Shown here one piece after another: positions 1 to 8,211 of a DNA stretch of 64,000 nucleotides. The position numbers and the translations under genes are program-made. Within the stretch, counting starts at the first letter, position 1; every line of letters starts with the position of its first letter. The stretch covers positions 1-64,000 of the forward strand of contig JANQLO010000018.1 in NCBI GenBank assembly GCA_028280505.1. The letters are read 5' to 3'. The notes under the pieces are model-generated. The model did not search any database. It was given only the letters and a program-made list of their open reading frames with translations, and had not been told where the DNA came from. This stretch comes from Chromatiales bacterium (lineage in GTDB: Bacteria; Pseudomonadota; Gammaproteobacteria; Chromatiales; Chromatiaceae).

Positions 1-79
1 GAGGCTGCTTTTCACGCCGAACGTGTGTCAGAACCGGAGTGCGCCGAAAAAAGGATTTGCTATCCCGGGGCGATTACGG

Positions 80-430
80 ATGCCTGGGTTGAGGGGGTCG
101 GTTGAGGGGGTCAGTGTCGAATTTTATCCAGACAAGGCTGAGCCTTGGTTTGCAACCTTTGCAGGTGGTGTATCGCCAAATGCAGCAAATTTTTCGGGAT
201 CTCATCCCAACAAAACCCATGCGGTAGTCGTATCAAAAGGCGAAGGGTATGTCGTCAATGTCTCTAATCCCAACGATTGGGAAGAGCTATCCATCCGTCC
301 GATTATGGGTGTCGCTGTAAAGATTGGGGTCAGATTAAAATCCCAGACGATTGTTTTGACCCCTAACTTTCTCATGAACGATAAGGCTCTTAGAAACGTA
401 GTGGAATCAATGGGAGGAGCAGTTAGATGA
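80..430 (+). CDS. Hypothetical protein, likely orphan Rhs-associated cargo
   Basis: A 116-residue product from the ATG at 80. The frame is open to the window edge with a GTG at 23, so a longer or partial gene is possible. A 13-base tandem repeat (TTGAGGGGGTC followed by GG or AG, about 92-117) encodes the start of the protein (LRGSVEGVS). The protein begins MPGLRGSVEGVSVEFYPDK and has no signal peptide or membrane segment. It overlaps the next gene by four bases, so the two are probably translationally coupled. The stretch is more AT-rich than the rest of the window and lies upstream of a broken Rhs gene, which suggests cargo or immunity-type genes. That role is inferred from context; I recognise no catalytic motif. 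Confidence 0.5.
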   Translation: MPGLRGSVEGVSVEFYPDKAEPWFATFAGGVSPNAANFSGSHPNKTHAVVVSKGEGYVVNVSNPNDWEELSIRPIMGVAVKIGVRLKSQTIVLTPNFLMNDKALRNVVESMGGAVR

Positions 431-993
431 CACCAAGGCTAACTGCCATTGAAATAAAAAATCCGGATTATGTCGAATCTCTGCATACATCTGTAGGTGC
501 TGTCGATTTGCTTTTGAAAAACCCAGAGGAAGATCGTGCTGGCTCGATCGAAATTAGGATTGATTCAAAACAACTGTACAGCCTAGAGTATTTTGCAGAA
601 AGAGGTGCTCGCGCAGAAGATGGTAAGTTTCCAGCCATTGTATATGTTCTTTATTTTGGAGAGGAAGTAACTGTTTTTATTGGACTGTATGAGGTCTTTT
701 CGTTAGGAAAAGGCGGTGTAGTTAGAAATAAATTTAATTTATTTAGATCGAATCTAGATGATGCAGGATTTTTCCAATCTCCCAGATTAGTAAGCATAGA
801 AGGAGCTATACTTCTCAAGTATGAAGGTGGTGTGGCAAGTTTTGATTCGTTAGGAAACGTTAACTGGCATATTGGGTGTAACTATGACGATGAGCTTACA
901 AGAGTCGACGATTCTTACTTGTGGTTTTCGAATGAACATATAAACGAAGGCCGCGAATGGAAAGTCAACCTTATAGATGGTAAAGCTTGTTGA
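427..993 (+). CDS. Hypothetical protein, likely Rhs-associated cargo or immunity protein
   Basis: A 188-residue soluble protein whose ATG overlaps the TGA of the previous gene (ATGA). Base composition is strikingly AT-rich (runs such as GAAATAAAAAATCC and AAATAAATTTAATTTATTT), unlike the GC-rich core genes further on, so recent transfer is likely. The C-terminal part (about residues 130-185; FDSLGNVNWHIG, then a Trp-rich segment ending in REWKVNLIDGKA) has the look of the beta-rich immunity proteins found behind Rhs elements. No enzyme motif, signal peptide or membrane segment is visible. The function is unknown; the immunity idea rests on coupling, composition and the nearby Rhs fragment. 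Confidence 0.5.
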   Translation: MTPRLTAIEIKNPDYVESLHTSVGAVDLLLKNPEEDRAGSIEIRIDSKQLYSLEYFAERGARAEDGKFPAIVYVLYFGEEVTVFIGLYEVFSLGKGGVVRNKFNLFRSNLDDAGFFQSPRLVSIEGAILLKYEGGVASFDSLGNVNWHIGCNYDDELTRVDDSYLWFSNEHINEGREWKVNLIDGKAC

Positions 994-1118
994 TTTTATG
1001 TTACACAGTAGGAGATGTTTTCTAAATTTGGGTTAAAGCGGTATGCCAGTGCGCCAAGTGGTGGTATGAACAAACTGCACAACAAATCTTGATATACCGG
1101 TTACCATTCGACGTATTG

Positions 1119-1502
1119 ATGATCTTTGATATGGAAGCATCACTTGAACAAAAACCAATTGTTTTTCATCTTAGTGACCCTTGGGGTTTGGGGGAAAGTC
1201 TGGAGTGGAAATCGATCAGTGCTGTAGTGTTGTCAGTCGATGAGAGTGATGAGCCGGAGAGATTGCTTCTGAAATTAGACGAACCTTTTGAATATGGAAG
1301 CGTCCGTTGTGAGTATTTCGTTGCTTTACCTAGACATGAAGGAAGCCAATTCAAAGAGTTGAAAAAAGGTCAAAAGATTTTTTCAGGATTAACAAGAATT
1401 TCTGAGGATCGAATGCGAGCATCAGACCCTTTTGATCTTTCGTGGTGGCGTGGTGGGCCGGCCCTAATTGGAGAGCTGGTTCTAAGCGAGTTTGAGGAGT
1501 AA
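1119..1502 (+). CDS. Hypothetical protein, possible immunity-type protein
   Basis: A 127-residue acidic soluble protein. The frame also has a TTG start at 1089; I chose the ATG at 1119, although neither has a convincing ribosome binding site. It contains HLSDPWGLGESLEW near the N terminus and ends in an acidic tail (LVLSEFEE). There is no signal peptide, membrane helix or recognisable catalytic residue set. It lies between the AT-rich pair before it and the Rhs fragment after it, and shares their lower GC content. Small acidic proteins in such a setting are often immunity partners of polymorphic toxins, but no toxin is left here to pair it with. Confidence 0.4.
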   Translation: MIFDMEASLEQKPIVFHLSDPWGLGESLEWKSISAVVLSVDESDEPERLLLKLDEPFEYGSVRCEYFVALPRHEGSQFKELKKGQKIFSGLTRISEDRMRASDPFDLSWWRGGPALIGELVLSEFEE

Positions 1503-1645
1503 TGCGGGTCAAAGTGAGATTAAATCCATAAAGATCGGTGATTCGCATTGCATCTGGTTGTACCAAAAGAAAGTGACTATATGAAGTTTGGTGCCGGGAT
1601 AAGGCTCAATCAGTCGGCCTAGTCGGCCACCTTCTTAACGCTTGA

Positions 1646-1993
1646 TGTTATCCGTTCGACGCCTGGGGCAATGTCACCGCCAGCCGCGGCAATGTCTCGC
1701 TCGATTACAGTTGGAGTCCGGGCGGTTTGCTTGATGGTACCGAAGACAGCCACGGTCATCGCACCGACTATCTGTACGACCCGGTCGGTCGCCTGATTGG
1801 TCTGTGGGCCCCGAACGACGAGGCCTTCAGCTTCACTCACGATGCCGGCGGCCGCCTCACTCAGATTCCCACATCAAACGTGGCTCGCTTGCAGGGGTAC
1901 GGTCACCTGCACCCTCGATTACCCATACCATACCGGCTTGCGTCTGAGCTGGATTTTTTGCGCGAGCGTCCGCCGAGTATTCACCAGACGTAA
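1646..1993 (+). pseudogene. Rhs/YD-repeat protein fragment
   Basis: An open stretch with no start codon of its own, cut off upstream by an in-frame TGA at 1643. It encodes classic Rhs/YD-repeat residues: FDAWGNVTASRGN, LDYSWSPGGLL, HRTDYLYDPVGRLIGLW and FTHDAGGRLTQI. Intact Rhs proteins are usually over 1000 residues; here only about two to three repeats remain. The repeat sense is lost after about position 1870, where an unrelated tail (about 35 residues) runs to the stop. It is a remnant of a polymorphic-toxin or Rhs gene and the likely source of the cargo genes to its left. Confidence 0.75.
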
Positions 1994-2130
1994 TACGTTT
2001 CACCGAACCGAAACAGCATGCTGCTCCCTTGAAACATAGTATGACCAAAAGCGAAAGGAACAAGCTTGGTGCCGTTAATGCTCAGCTGGCTTGATAGGTA
2101 TTCGCACTATTCCTAGGGGATGGTTACAAA

Positions 2131-2868
2131 ATGAAGAACTCCTGTCGGGCTGCGGCGCTGATGACCGCAGTATGGCTTCATCCGGTATCCGCTGCATTAG
2201 TCGATTTCAATCCCAGTGATTCGTTGATTCTCGATCCCGTATCGGTCGATGGTGTTTTCAACTTCAGTAGCATCGTCATCAAAGATTCCGTATTGGTTTC
2301 CATCGATCGTTCGGTTTGGGGCGATCAAACAGTATCTCTCAACGCGCTGGGATCGATCATGATCTACGGCGCCTTTGATGCCGGGTATGGAGCAATATCG
2401 CTGGTCTCCAATGACACCATCTATATCGGCGGCAAGCTTTATGGTGATCTGATTACGCTCGATGCTGGAGCAATCTCGTTGGTGGATAACCCGAACGGAA
2501 GTCCGGACCGAGTTTATACAGGGGGTGATTGGGTTGCCTTGCATCCAGATGGCTATTTGGACGAGGTGAGTAGTGGCCCGGTCGAGCGTACAGATGCGAT
2601 ACGGCTTACCGGTGCCGTCGTACGGGCTGTTGACAATGATGTGACGCGAATGGAGATTACGCCAATCAATCACGTCGATCTGCCTGATCTTGTTCGTGTA
2701 AACGCAGTGAATCCGATTGAACCTGTGCTGGGCGCGTTCACTCTTGAAAATGAGACGGTTCAGTTCGTTGAACAAGCCGTCCCGCTTCCCCCCGCAGCGT
2801 TGCTGTTCGGATCGGCAGTTTTGGGGTTGCTCGGTTGGCAAAGAAAGGCTGCGTTATCGTCCCGATAA
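2131..2868 (+). CDS. Exported protein with VPLPA/PEP-CTERM-type sorting tail
   Basis: A 245-residue exported protein. It has an N-terminal signal peptide (about residues 1-22, ending VSAALVDF) and a beta-rich body with alternating hydrophobic residues, suggesting a beta-helix or adhesin-like fold. The C-terminal tail is VPLPPAALLFGSAVLGLLG followed by WQRK. That tripartite tail (VPLP motif, one hydrophobic helix, basic end) is the hallmark of VPLPA/PEP-CTERM proteins, which an exosortase processes during export to the cell surface or exopolysaccharide matrix. A GGGGA-like site precedes the ATG. No exosortase gene is in the window. A second protein with the same tail type lies at 45775-46581. 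Confidence 0.75.
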   Translation: MKNSCRAAALMTAVWLHPVSAALVDFNPSDSLILDPVSVDGVFNFSSIVIKDSVLVSIDRSVWGDQTVSLNALGSIMIYGAFDAGYGAISLVSNDTIYIGGKLYGDLITLDAGAISLVDNPNGSPDRVYTGGDWVALHPDGYLDEVSSGPVERTDAIRLTGAVVRAVDNDVTRMEITPINHVDLPDLVRVNAVNPIEPVLGAFTLENETVQFVEQAVPLPPAALLFGSAVLGLLGWQRKAALSSR

Positions 2869-3069
2869 CGACATACAAATAGGCCTTCGTCGAATGACCG
2901 CCAAGGCCGATCAACCAAACAACACGACACAAACCCTGTAACGCACCGAGGTTTGACCAAGCCCAATGCTCATCATGGGTTGAACCCCAGGCTGAGTCCA
3001 GGGATGCAGCTGCCTCTTTATAAGCGTTGGCTAGGGCTAACGGTGTGTCTGGTCACCGCCATGCCGCAA

Positions 3070-3672
3070 TCAGGCCGCATCGATACCAAGCGTGCTCAGT
3101 TGTCGAATGATGACGGGGTCGCTGCGGTTCTTTGACGTCGCCGCTTTCATGAAGATCACGACACGGTCGATGTCGCGGATTGTCCCTTTCAGCTTCTCGT
3201 TGTCGTCTTCGGCGTTGCTGATCGAGTTGAAGGCGATGTCCATGAGGTTTTCGTCATTACGCGCAATGCCGATCGCAAATGCGATGAAGCAAGCCAGATG
3301 TGGGTGATATCTGTCGAGGCGCTGCGCGAACAAACGCCACGAATGTCGCCACTGTTCCCATTCCAACGGCGAAATGTCTTCGCGAGCGATGCGCAGGAAC
3401 AACGTGGCTTTGACCAACTCACGTTGCCAATCCCAGGCGCGTACCTCGGCGATTTTTCTTTCGCGCTCGACGGCCCTGGCGTGGTGCTGCTGGCAGTGAT
3501 CGCACTGATAGTAGAGCGCGAGCACGTAAGCAAGGTATTCGCGTTCCAGCAAGCCGATCACGAAGGGATCGGACTCGCCAGGCACCCCGGTAAACACGTG
3601 GGCATGCAGTTCTGACAGGACATCGTTGAAGGCTTGCCCCAGGATGGGCTGTTTTTTTGCTTTGGACATCAT
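3070..3672 (-). CDS. AhpD-like (carboxymuconolactone decarboxylase-fold) protein
   Basis: About 200 residues from the tandem ATGs at 3672/3669; the frame extends to 3759, but the upstream part looks non-coding. Residues 45-64 contain a match to the AhpD signature Glu-x11-Cys-x2-Cys-x3-His (E45, C57, C60, H64 in QCDHCQQHH). In AhpD this set forms the redox-active thiol pair and its proton relay, used in peroxide reduction. The rest is helical with no signal peptide, so a cytoplasmic thiol-disulfide or peroxidase-related role is the best guess. It is transcribed alone and no AhpC partner is nearby. The assignment rests on the motif only. Confidence 0.6.
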   Translation of the reverse strand: MMSKAKKQPILGQAFNDVLSELHAHVFTGVPGESDPFVIGLLEREYLAYVLALYYQCDHCQQHHARAVERERKIAEVRAWDWQRELVKATLFLRIAREDISPLEWEQWRHSWRLFAQRLDRYHPHLACFIAFAIGIARNDENLMDIAFNSISNAEDDNEKLKGTIRDIDRVVIFMKAATSKNRSDPVIIRQLSTLGIDAA

Positions 3673-4035
3673 TTTTTCCGAGTTACAACTAACAACTACA
3701 ACGGCATGGAAAACGTATCTTTTAAGCCATTGGGACATATTCTGCTTGATTGTTCGCATGTTGACACGTGAAGTGCCGGCTTGGTGAATCGAGACGATGG
3801 CGCTATCGGTCTTAACCGGGCGGTCCGGCGATTCTGTCCGCGGTGGCGCAAAGGAAGCTTCCCCGAATCATGAGCGCCGGGCCGACCAAAGACAAATTTT
3901 CCCGATCGAATCGCTACCAAACTGTGACAAACTGAAGTATCCGAAAAACGAGGCCTCTCTGTGGCGGCCGGTTCGGCTTTGTGAATGCCTCGTGTCGCTC
4001 CGGCGTATGCGCGATATCGATCGACACTGCCGGTT
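3673..4035. other. Intergenic stretch, no gene recognised
   Basis: About 360 bases between two minus-strand genes. The frames that cross it are short and lack codon-like composition. It should hold the promoter of the AhpD-like gene, but I could not pick out a convincing -35/-10 pair. Confidence 0.5.
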
Positions 4036-4884
4036 CTAGCCGTATTGCTGTAGCGCTTGCAGCCGAGGTGCGTACGTGCCTTTGATTTCACGTAATGCTT
4101 TTTTGAAATGTCCGCGCAGCGGGTTCTTCAGATGCCTTAGCACCGCTTTTTGCGGCAAGCCTTTGAGCGCCGAGAATATGGCCAGGGCGTAGGTGATATC
4201 GTGCTGCGAGACGTAGGCTTGTCGGCGTACCACCGGACCGCCGCAACATCCACCTCGAGGTAAAACCAATGCGGTATTGGCGAACATCAGACCGAACCCG
4301 AGAAACACCGCCAATACTTCCGTTACGTGCGGCCAGTTTTCGGTTCCCCCCGGTGGGGGCTCCGTCGCTGATGTGCCCAGGTAGTGGGCCAGGGTATGGG
4401 CGAATACCGCGATCATCGCTTCCGGGTTGTTCAGATGATGGGGATCGTAGCTGAGCGTCAGACTCGCGGACGTCGTATCGCTCGCCGTTGCGCGCGACCC
4501 TCGTGCGCCGGCAATCACACGCACCTCGGCAGCGGGCTCGAGCACGCAACTGTCCGGTGGCAGCAGCTTCAATGGCCAATGCGCCATGCCGGCATAGGCC
4601 ACGACTCGATCGAAGATCAGCTGAGCCATCGCTTCGGGGTTGTTCGCTCTGCCTGGAAAGTGCTCATTGGAAGGCGTGACCAGCAGGGTCTCGTCACGGA
4701 ACATCACGGGATCGAAATTCCGCAGGGCCCAGGCGTAGACGTCGAACATCCAGCCGGCATAGGTTTCATCCAGCAGCGGGCGGCGATCCGATAAACCAAA
4801 CAACACTGATGAAACCTCTTGCTTACGCCGAGAAGGGGGTCGTCGGCGATCCATGTCATTGAGTCGAAAATGCCCAAATCGCAT
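4036..4884 (-). CDS. Zincin-like hypothetical protein with degenerate metal motif
   Basis: A 282-residue soluble protein resembling a family of uncharacterised proteobacterial proteins that carry HExxH, then a VFLGFG-x-x-x-AN segment, then a YVSQ-x-D-x-x-YALA segment. Here the segments are FAHTLAHYLG (residues 161-170), TEVLAVFLGFGLMFAN (188-203) and YVSQHDITYALAIF (224-237). The metalloprotease motif is HTLAH instead of HELAH: both histidines (163, 167) are kept but the catalytic Glu is Thr164. The protein may bind metal without being a protease. Start choice is uncertain; a second ATG lies at 4854. No operon partner is visible. Confidence 0.5.
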   Translation of the reverse strand: MRFGHFRLNDMDRRRPPSRRKQEVSSVLFGLSDRRPLLDETYAGWMFDVYAWALRNFDPVMFRDETLLVTPSNEHFPGRANNPEAMAQLIFDRVVAYAGMAHWPLKLLPPDSCVLEPAAEVRVIAGARGSRATASDTTSASLTLSYDPHHLNNPEAMIAVFAHTLAHYLGTSATEPPPGGTENWPHVTEVLAVFLGFGLMFANTALVLPRGGCCGGPVVRRQAYVSQHDITYALAIFSALKGLPQKAVLRHLKNPLRGHFKKALREIKGTYAPRLQALQQYG

Positions 4885-5020
4885 TGGGTTTGCCAGCGCT
4901 TGAGTTTATCGTATTTGTGAGTAACGCGAAAAAACGGCCTGCCCGGGTTCAAGGCCGAACGACGCTTGGAAGTTGACCGGCGTGTTAAGGTTTCAACTCT
5001 TTGACCAACAGAATACGGGC

Positions 5021-5383
5021 ATGTCGCGCATGAAGCTGAGAGACCTGTTGTTCCTGGCGTCGGGTAGTGTTGTGTTAGTCGCGTGTTCTCCTCACCCCGG
5101 TGCGGGAGAATGGAAAGCGGTGTCTGACAATGCGTTGGGAATCGTCGATCTCAATATTCAGTTCGACGGGAAAGCGGAGTTTGCGACGACCAAGAAAGAT
5201 GCGGCTGTTTGGCATTGCTTTTGGGGGAAGGGGGGTGAAAGTACGGCGACCATGAAATGTGTCCCGTCAAGTGATCCCGAGCGACGGGAGCTGTATCAGT
5301 TTGTTGCGCACGGCGAAGAGCGCGGCGAACTGTTTTACGAGGGACAATCGATGGCGACTTTTGAACGCCAGCCGCATCAGTAG
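5021..5383 (+). CDS. Small putative lipoprotein
   Basis: 120 residues from the ATG at 5021; the frame is open further upstream, but this start gives a clean lipoprotein signal. Residues 1-22 are basic, then hydrophobic, ending LVLVAC, a lipobox with Cys22 as the lipidated residue. The mature part is small and beta-rich with two further cysteines (HCFW, MKCVP) that could form a disulfide in the periplasm. Its end overlaps the stop of the convergent transporter gene by seven bases. The function is unknown. Confidence 0.65.
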   Translation: MSRMKLRDLLFLASGSVVLVACSPHPGAGEWKAVSDNALGIVDLNIQFDGKAEFATTKKDAAVWHCFWGKGGESTATMKCVPSSDPERRELYQFVAHGEERGELFYEGQSMATFERQPHQ

Positions 5384-6579
5384 GCGGGTGCTGTGTGATG
5401 GCTAACGTATTTGAGGCGCTGCATGGCTAAAAATGCGGCCAATCCCGCAAAGGCGATACCTGATGCCATGACAGTCGGTGTGCCGGTGTACAAATACCCC
5501 ACCAAACCGCCGTGGGCGGCTGCAATGATCATTTGTGTGGTGCCCAACAGTGCCGAAGCGGTACCTGCCATATGAGGGAAGGGGGCCAGTGCGCCTGCCA
5601 GAGCCAGAGGCAGGACCATACCCACCGCCATCATGAAGAAGAACTGTGGTGCGATAATGTTGGTAACGGAGTGAGTGCCCAGCAAACTCAGCAGAAGCAT
5701 GACCGCGCCCGCAATAACCCCCAACCAACAACCCAGGCGAATCAGGGTGAAAGCCCGATAGCGGGTGCTCAGCCTGGCCGACATTTGCGAACCGATCATG
5801 TAGCCCGCCACGATGGTGGCGAATAGAAAGCCGTAGTGCTGCTCGGTGACACCCAGGTATTCGATCAGTACAAAAGAAGAGCCCGACAGGAATGCAAACA
5901 AACCCGCAAAGATAAAGCTGCAAATCAAGGTATAAAGACGCCAGCGCTGATGCTGGATCAGGGTGCGGTAGTTTTTGACGAGGTGCCCGATCTTCGTGGC
6001 ATCCGGATTTTTTCGACGAATCGTTTCGGGTAGTACGAAAACCAGTACCGCCAATGCCAGTAACCCGTAAGCCAGTAAAAACCAGAAGTTGGCTTCCCAG
6101 CCATACAGTGCAGTTAGAAATCCGCCGATGATGGGGGCAACCGCGGGCGCCAACGCCATCGCCGAAGCGATATGGGAGAGCATGCGTCCCCCTTCTTGCG
6201 GGTCGTACAGATCCCGGACCATGGCGCGCCCCAGTACGGGGCCGGCACAACCTCCCAATGCCTGGAACAGGCGAATGACGATCAGGCTTTCGATTGAATT
6301 GGCGAAAGTTGCGGCGGCACTGCTGATTACGAAGATAATCAAGCCGATCAACAATACCGGTTTGCGGCCAAAACGGTCCGAGAGCGGGCCGTATATCAAT
6401 TGCCCAATGGCAAAACCGATAAAAAAGAGACTGAGCGTCAGCTGGACCCGGGAATGGCCCGTATCGAAGGCCTGGGTCAAGGCCGGCAGGGCTGGCAGAT
6501 ACAAGTCGGTTGCCATCGGTCCGATGGCAACCAGCGTTGCTATGAAAAAAATGATTTGAGTATCGTTTTTACTCGACAT
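5377..6579 (-). CDS. Bcr/CflA family multidrug efflux MFS transporter
   Basis: 400 residues with about twelve hydrophobic helices. The N terminus (MATDLYLPALPAL), the GQLIYGPLSDRFGRKPVLL loop between helices 2 and 3, and the GGCAGPVLGRAMVRDL segment of helix 4-5 are typical of the Bcr/CflA subfamily of the major facilitator superfamily. These are inner-membrane drug/proton antiporters that export bicyclomycin, chloramphenicol or related compounds, and some export amino acids. Length is normal for the family and no lesion is visible. It is convergent with, and overlaps by seven bases, the small lipoprotein gene. The substrate cannot be read from the sequence. Confidence 0.88.
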   Translation of the reverse strand: MSSKNDTQIIFFIATLVAIGPMATDLYLPALPALTQAFDTGHSRVQLTLSLFFIGFAIGQLIYGPLSDRFGRKPVLLIGLIIFVISSAAATFANSIESLIVIRLFQALGGCAGPVLGRAMVRDLYDPQEGGRMLSHIASAMALAPAVAPIIGGFLTALYGWEANFWFLLAYGLLALAVLVFVLPETIRRKNPDATKIGHLVKNYRTLIQHQRWRLYTLICSFIFAGLFAFLSGSSFVLIEYLGVTEQHYGFLFATIVAGYMIGSQMSARLSTRYRAFTLIRLGCWLGVIAGAVMLLLSLLGTHSVTNIIAPQFFFMMAVGMVLPLALAGALAPFPHMAGTASALLGTTQMIIAAAHGGLVGYLYTGTPTVMASGIAFAGLAAFLAMQRLKYVSHHTAPAY

Positions 6580-7008
6580 GCCGGGTTTCGGGCCTCACTA
6601 CAATTTACCGCTTACCCGAATCGGCCTTGGGCCTTCCTTCAGCGTTCTTGTTAAAAAGGGATTGGACGGGAACGACCGGTGGGCCTGCTTTGGACGACCT
6701 TGCCGTGACAGGAAGTAGGCTACCAGATTCAGGTGGTCTCATGACACCCGTTTCATTACATCGAGTGCATTGCTATCGAAGCGTCGACGCTCCGGCGTGG
6801 CTGCCGGATCAGTAGCAACGAGTAAGGCCGGTCGCAGGCAAAACCTGTTGAGAGAGGTTGGACGGCCCAAATGCCACGGGTTGCCGGCGATACAGCGGCT
6901 TGCTCGTGGAAACCAACGGATGCCGTTGTTGAACGGGGAAAGGGTGTGGGTAAGGATCGGAATCGGGAAACGGGGTCTGTTCGCCGACACGGTGTCAATG
7001 AAAGCCTG
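6580..7008. other. Intergenic stretch, no gene recognised
   Basis: About 430 bases between the efflux pump promoter side and the end of the haem-enzyme operon. Short frames exist on both strands, but none has a start site, known motif or plausible length. No repeat or strong hairpin was found. Confidence 0.5.
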
Positions 7009-8211
7009 TCAGAAGACCTCGTCCCCGGTAGGTTCCACGTGCGATGTCTGATTCATCTCCTGACGAAAGTTCGATAGCTCCTGATACATCCTGAAGCGCG
7101 CACGGCTCTGGTTGCCGAGGGGGCGATGTGCCGGAACGCAGTGCCACGGGTTGAACTTCAGCCGCTTGGCGAATTCGAATTGGGGTTCGGTATCGAATGT
7201 CTGTTGGGGTATGTGCACCGTAGCGGCGGGAATGAAAGGGGAGAGTTTTTCGGGCCAGCGGACGGCGGCATTCTCGATCGGCATACGGTGTGGGTCGGTT
7301 TGCAGCTGGATCATCAGGTCGAACTCGACATCTTTTTCGTTTAGCGTTCGAACCATGTTCTCGCGCAGATAGTTGAACGGAATCCGACCGAACGGCGCAC
7401 CTTGGATTTTCGTATAGACCTCGGTTTTCGGTACGAACGAGTACATCATCGCCTGACCTCGACCGAGCAGGTACGGCACGCAACTCCAATGGCGTTGACC
7501 CAATGGGTTGTACTGGGTTTCGTTCCAAAGACTCTGCATGAAGAAGTCCAGCAGATGCGTGTCTTTCGGATTGATGAAGTAATAGATCGGCATGTCGAGC
7601 AGGCTCCAGTATTGGAGCTTGGCGTTTTCGCGCGTGTTCGGCGTCACGAAGGTCGGGGTGCAGATGGTGATCAGGTCCTGGGTGAACTTTTCTTCGGCCA
7701 TGAGCTTTTCGCCGGGCACGCCCATCAGCTTGACCGCCATGCTGGTGAAACCGACGTCGCGGATATCCGCCGGGACATCCGGACCCGGGCCGGAAAAACG
7801 GACATAGGCCTTATAGCTGCGTGGCTCGGCGAAAATGCCTTTACGGCAGTGTTCCGGTAGATCGTCGCGGATTGTCACGGTGGCGCGCAGGATACCGTGT
7901 GTCTTGGTATTGCCGCCGCGCTCGTAACCGCCCGGCTTGAAATGTCCGCGCATCTGATCCGCCATCAGATCGATGATTGCGTCCAGACTTGGTTCTTCGT
8001 CGTCGGTCACTTTCTCCTCGGCCAGCGCCAGGCCTTCGTTTTTGCGGCCCAGATTGATGAAGTACTGGATGAGTTTTGCGGTGGGCTCACGTAGCAACCC
8101 GTTAAGCGGGCGGCGGAAAAAGGGTTCCAGGCGGCGTTCGATATGCAGTAACTCGACCAGTATGTCGTGAATGAATTTCAGGATTCGGGCTTTGCGCGAC
8201 CGGGGGTTCAT
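7009..8211 (-). CDS. Catalase-related haem protein (soluble paralogue)
   Basis: 400 residues of the catalase-related family, shorter than true catalases (about 480 or more). The distal side shows NTKTHGILRA with His105 as the probable distal histidine. The proximal ligand motif Arg-x3-Tyr is RFRMY (Arg372, Tyr376) near the C terminus. Other family marks are YVRFSG (136-141) and the TDPHRMPIENAAVRWPE stretch (305-321). There is no signal peptide, so it is probably cytoplasmic or membrane-peripheral. Related proteins in corals and cyanobacteria turn fatty-acid hydroperoxides into allene oxides or aldehydes instead of degrading H2O2. It overlaps the DyP gene by four bases (ATGA) and is last in a six-gene run. 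A lipoprotein paralogue lies at 11579-12625. Confidence 0.8.
   Translation of the reverse strand: MNPRSRKARILKFIHDILVELLHIERRLEPFFRRPLNGLLREPTAKLIQYFINLGRKNEGLALAEEKVTDDEEPSLDAIIDLMADQMRGHFKPGGYERGGNTKTHGILRATVTIRDDLPEHCRKGIFAEPRSYKAYVRFSGPGPDVPADIRDVGFTSMAVKLMGVPGEKLMAEEKFTQDLITICTPTFVTPNTRENAKLQYWSLLDMPIYYFINPKDTHLLDFFMQSLWNETQYNPLGQRHWSCVPYLLGRGQAMMYSFVPKTEVYTKIQGAPFGRIPFNYLRENMVRTLNEKDVEFDLMIQLQTDPHRMPIENAAVRWPEKLSPFIPAATVHIPQQTFDTEPQFEFAKRLKFNPWHCVPAHRPLGNQSRARFRMYQELSNFRQEMNQTSHVEPTGDEVF

Noticed and set aside
2197-2841. 214-codon minus-strand frame opposite the first VPLPA-CTERM gene
   Set aside because: The plus strand carries signal peptide and sorting tail; the minus product has no domain-like features.
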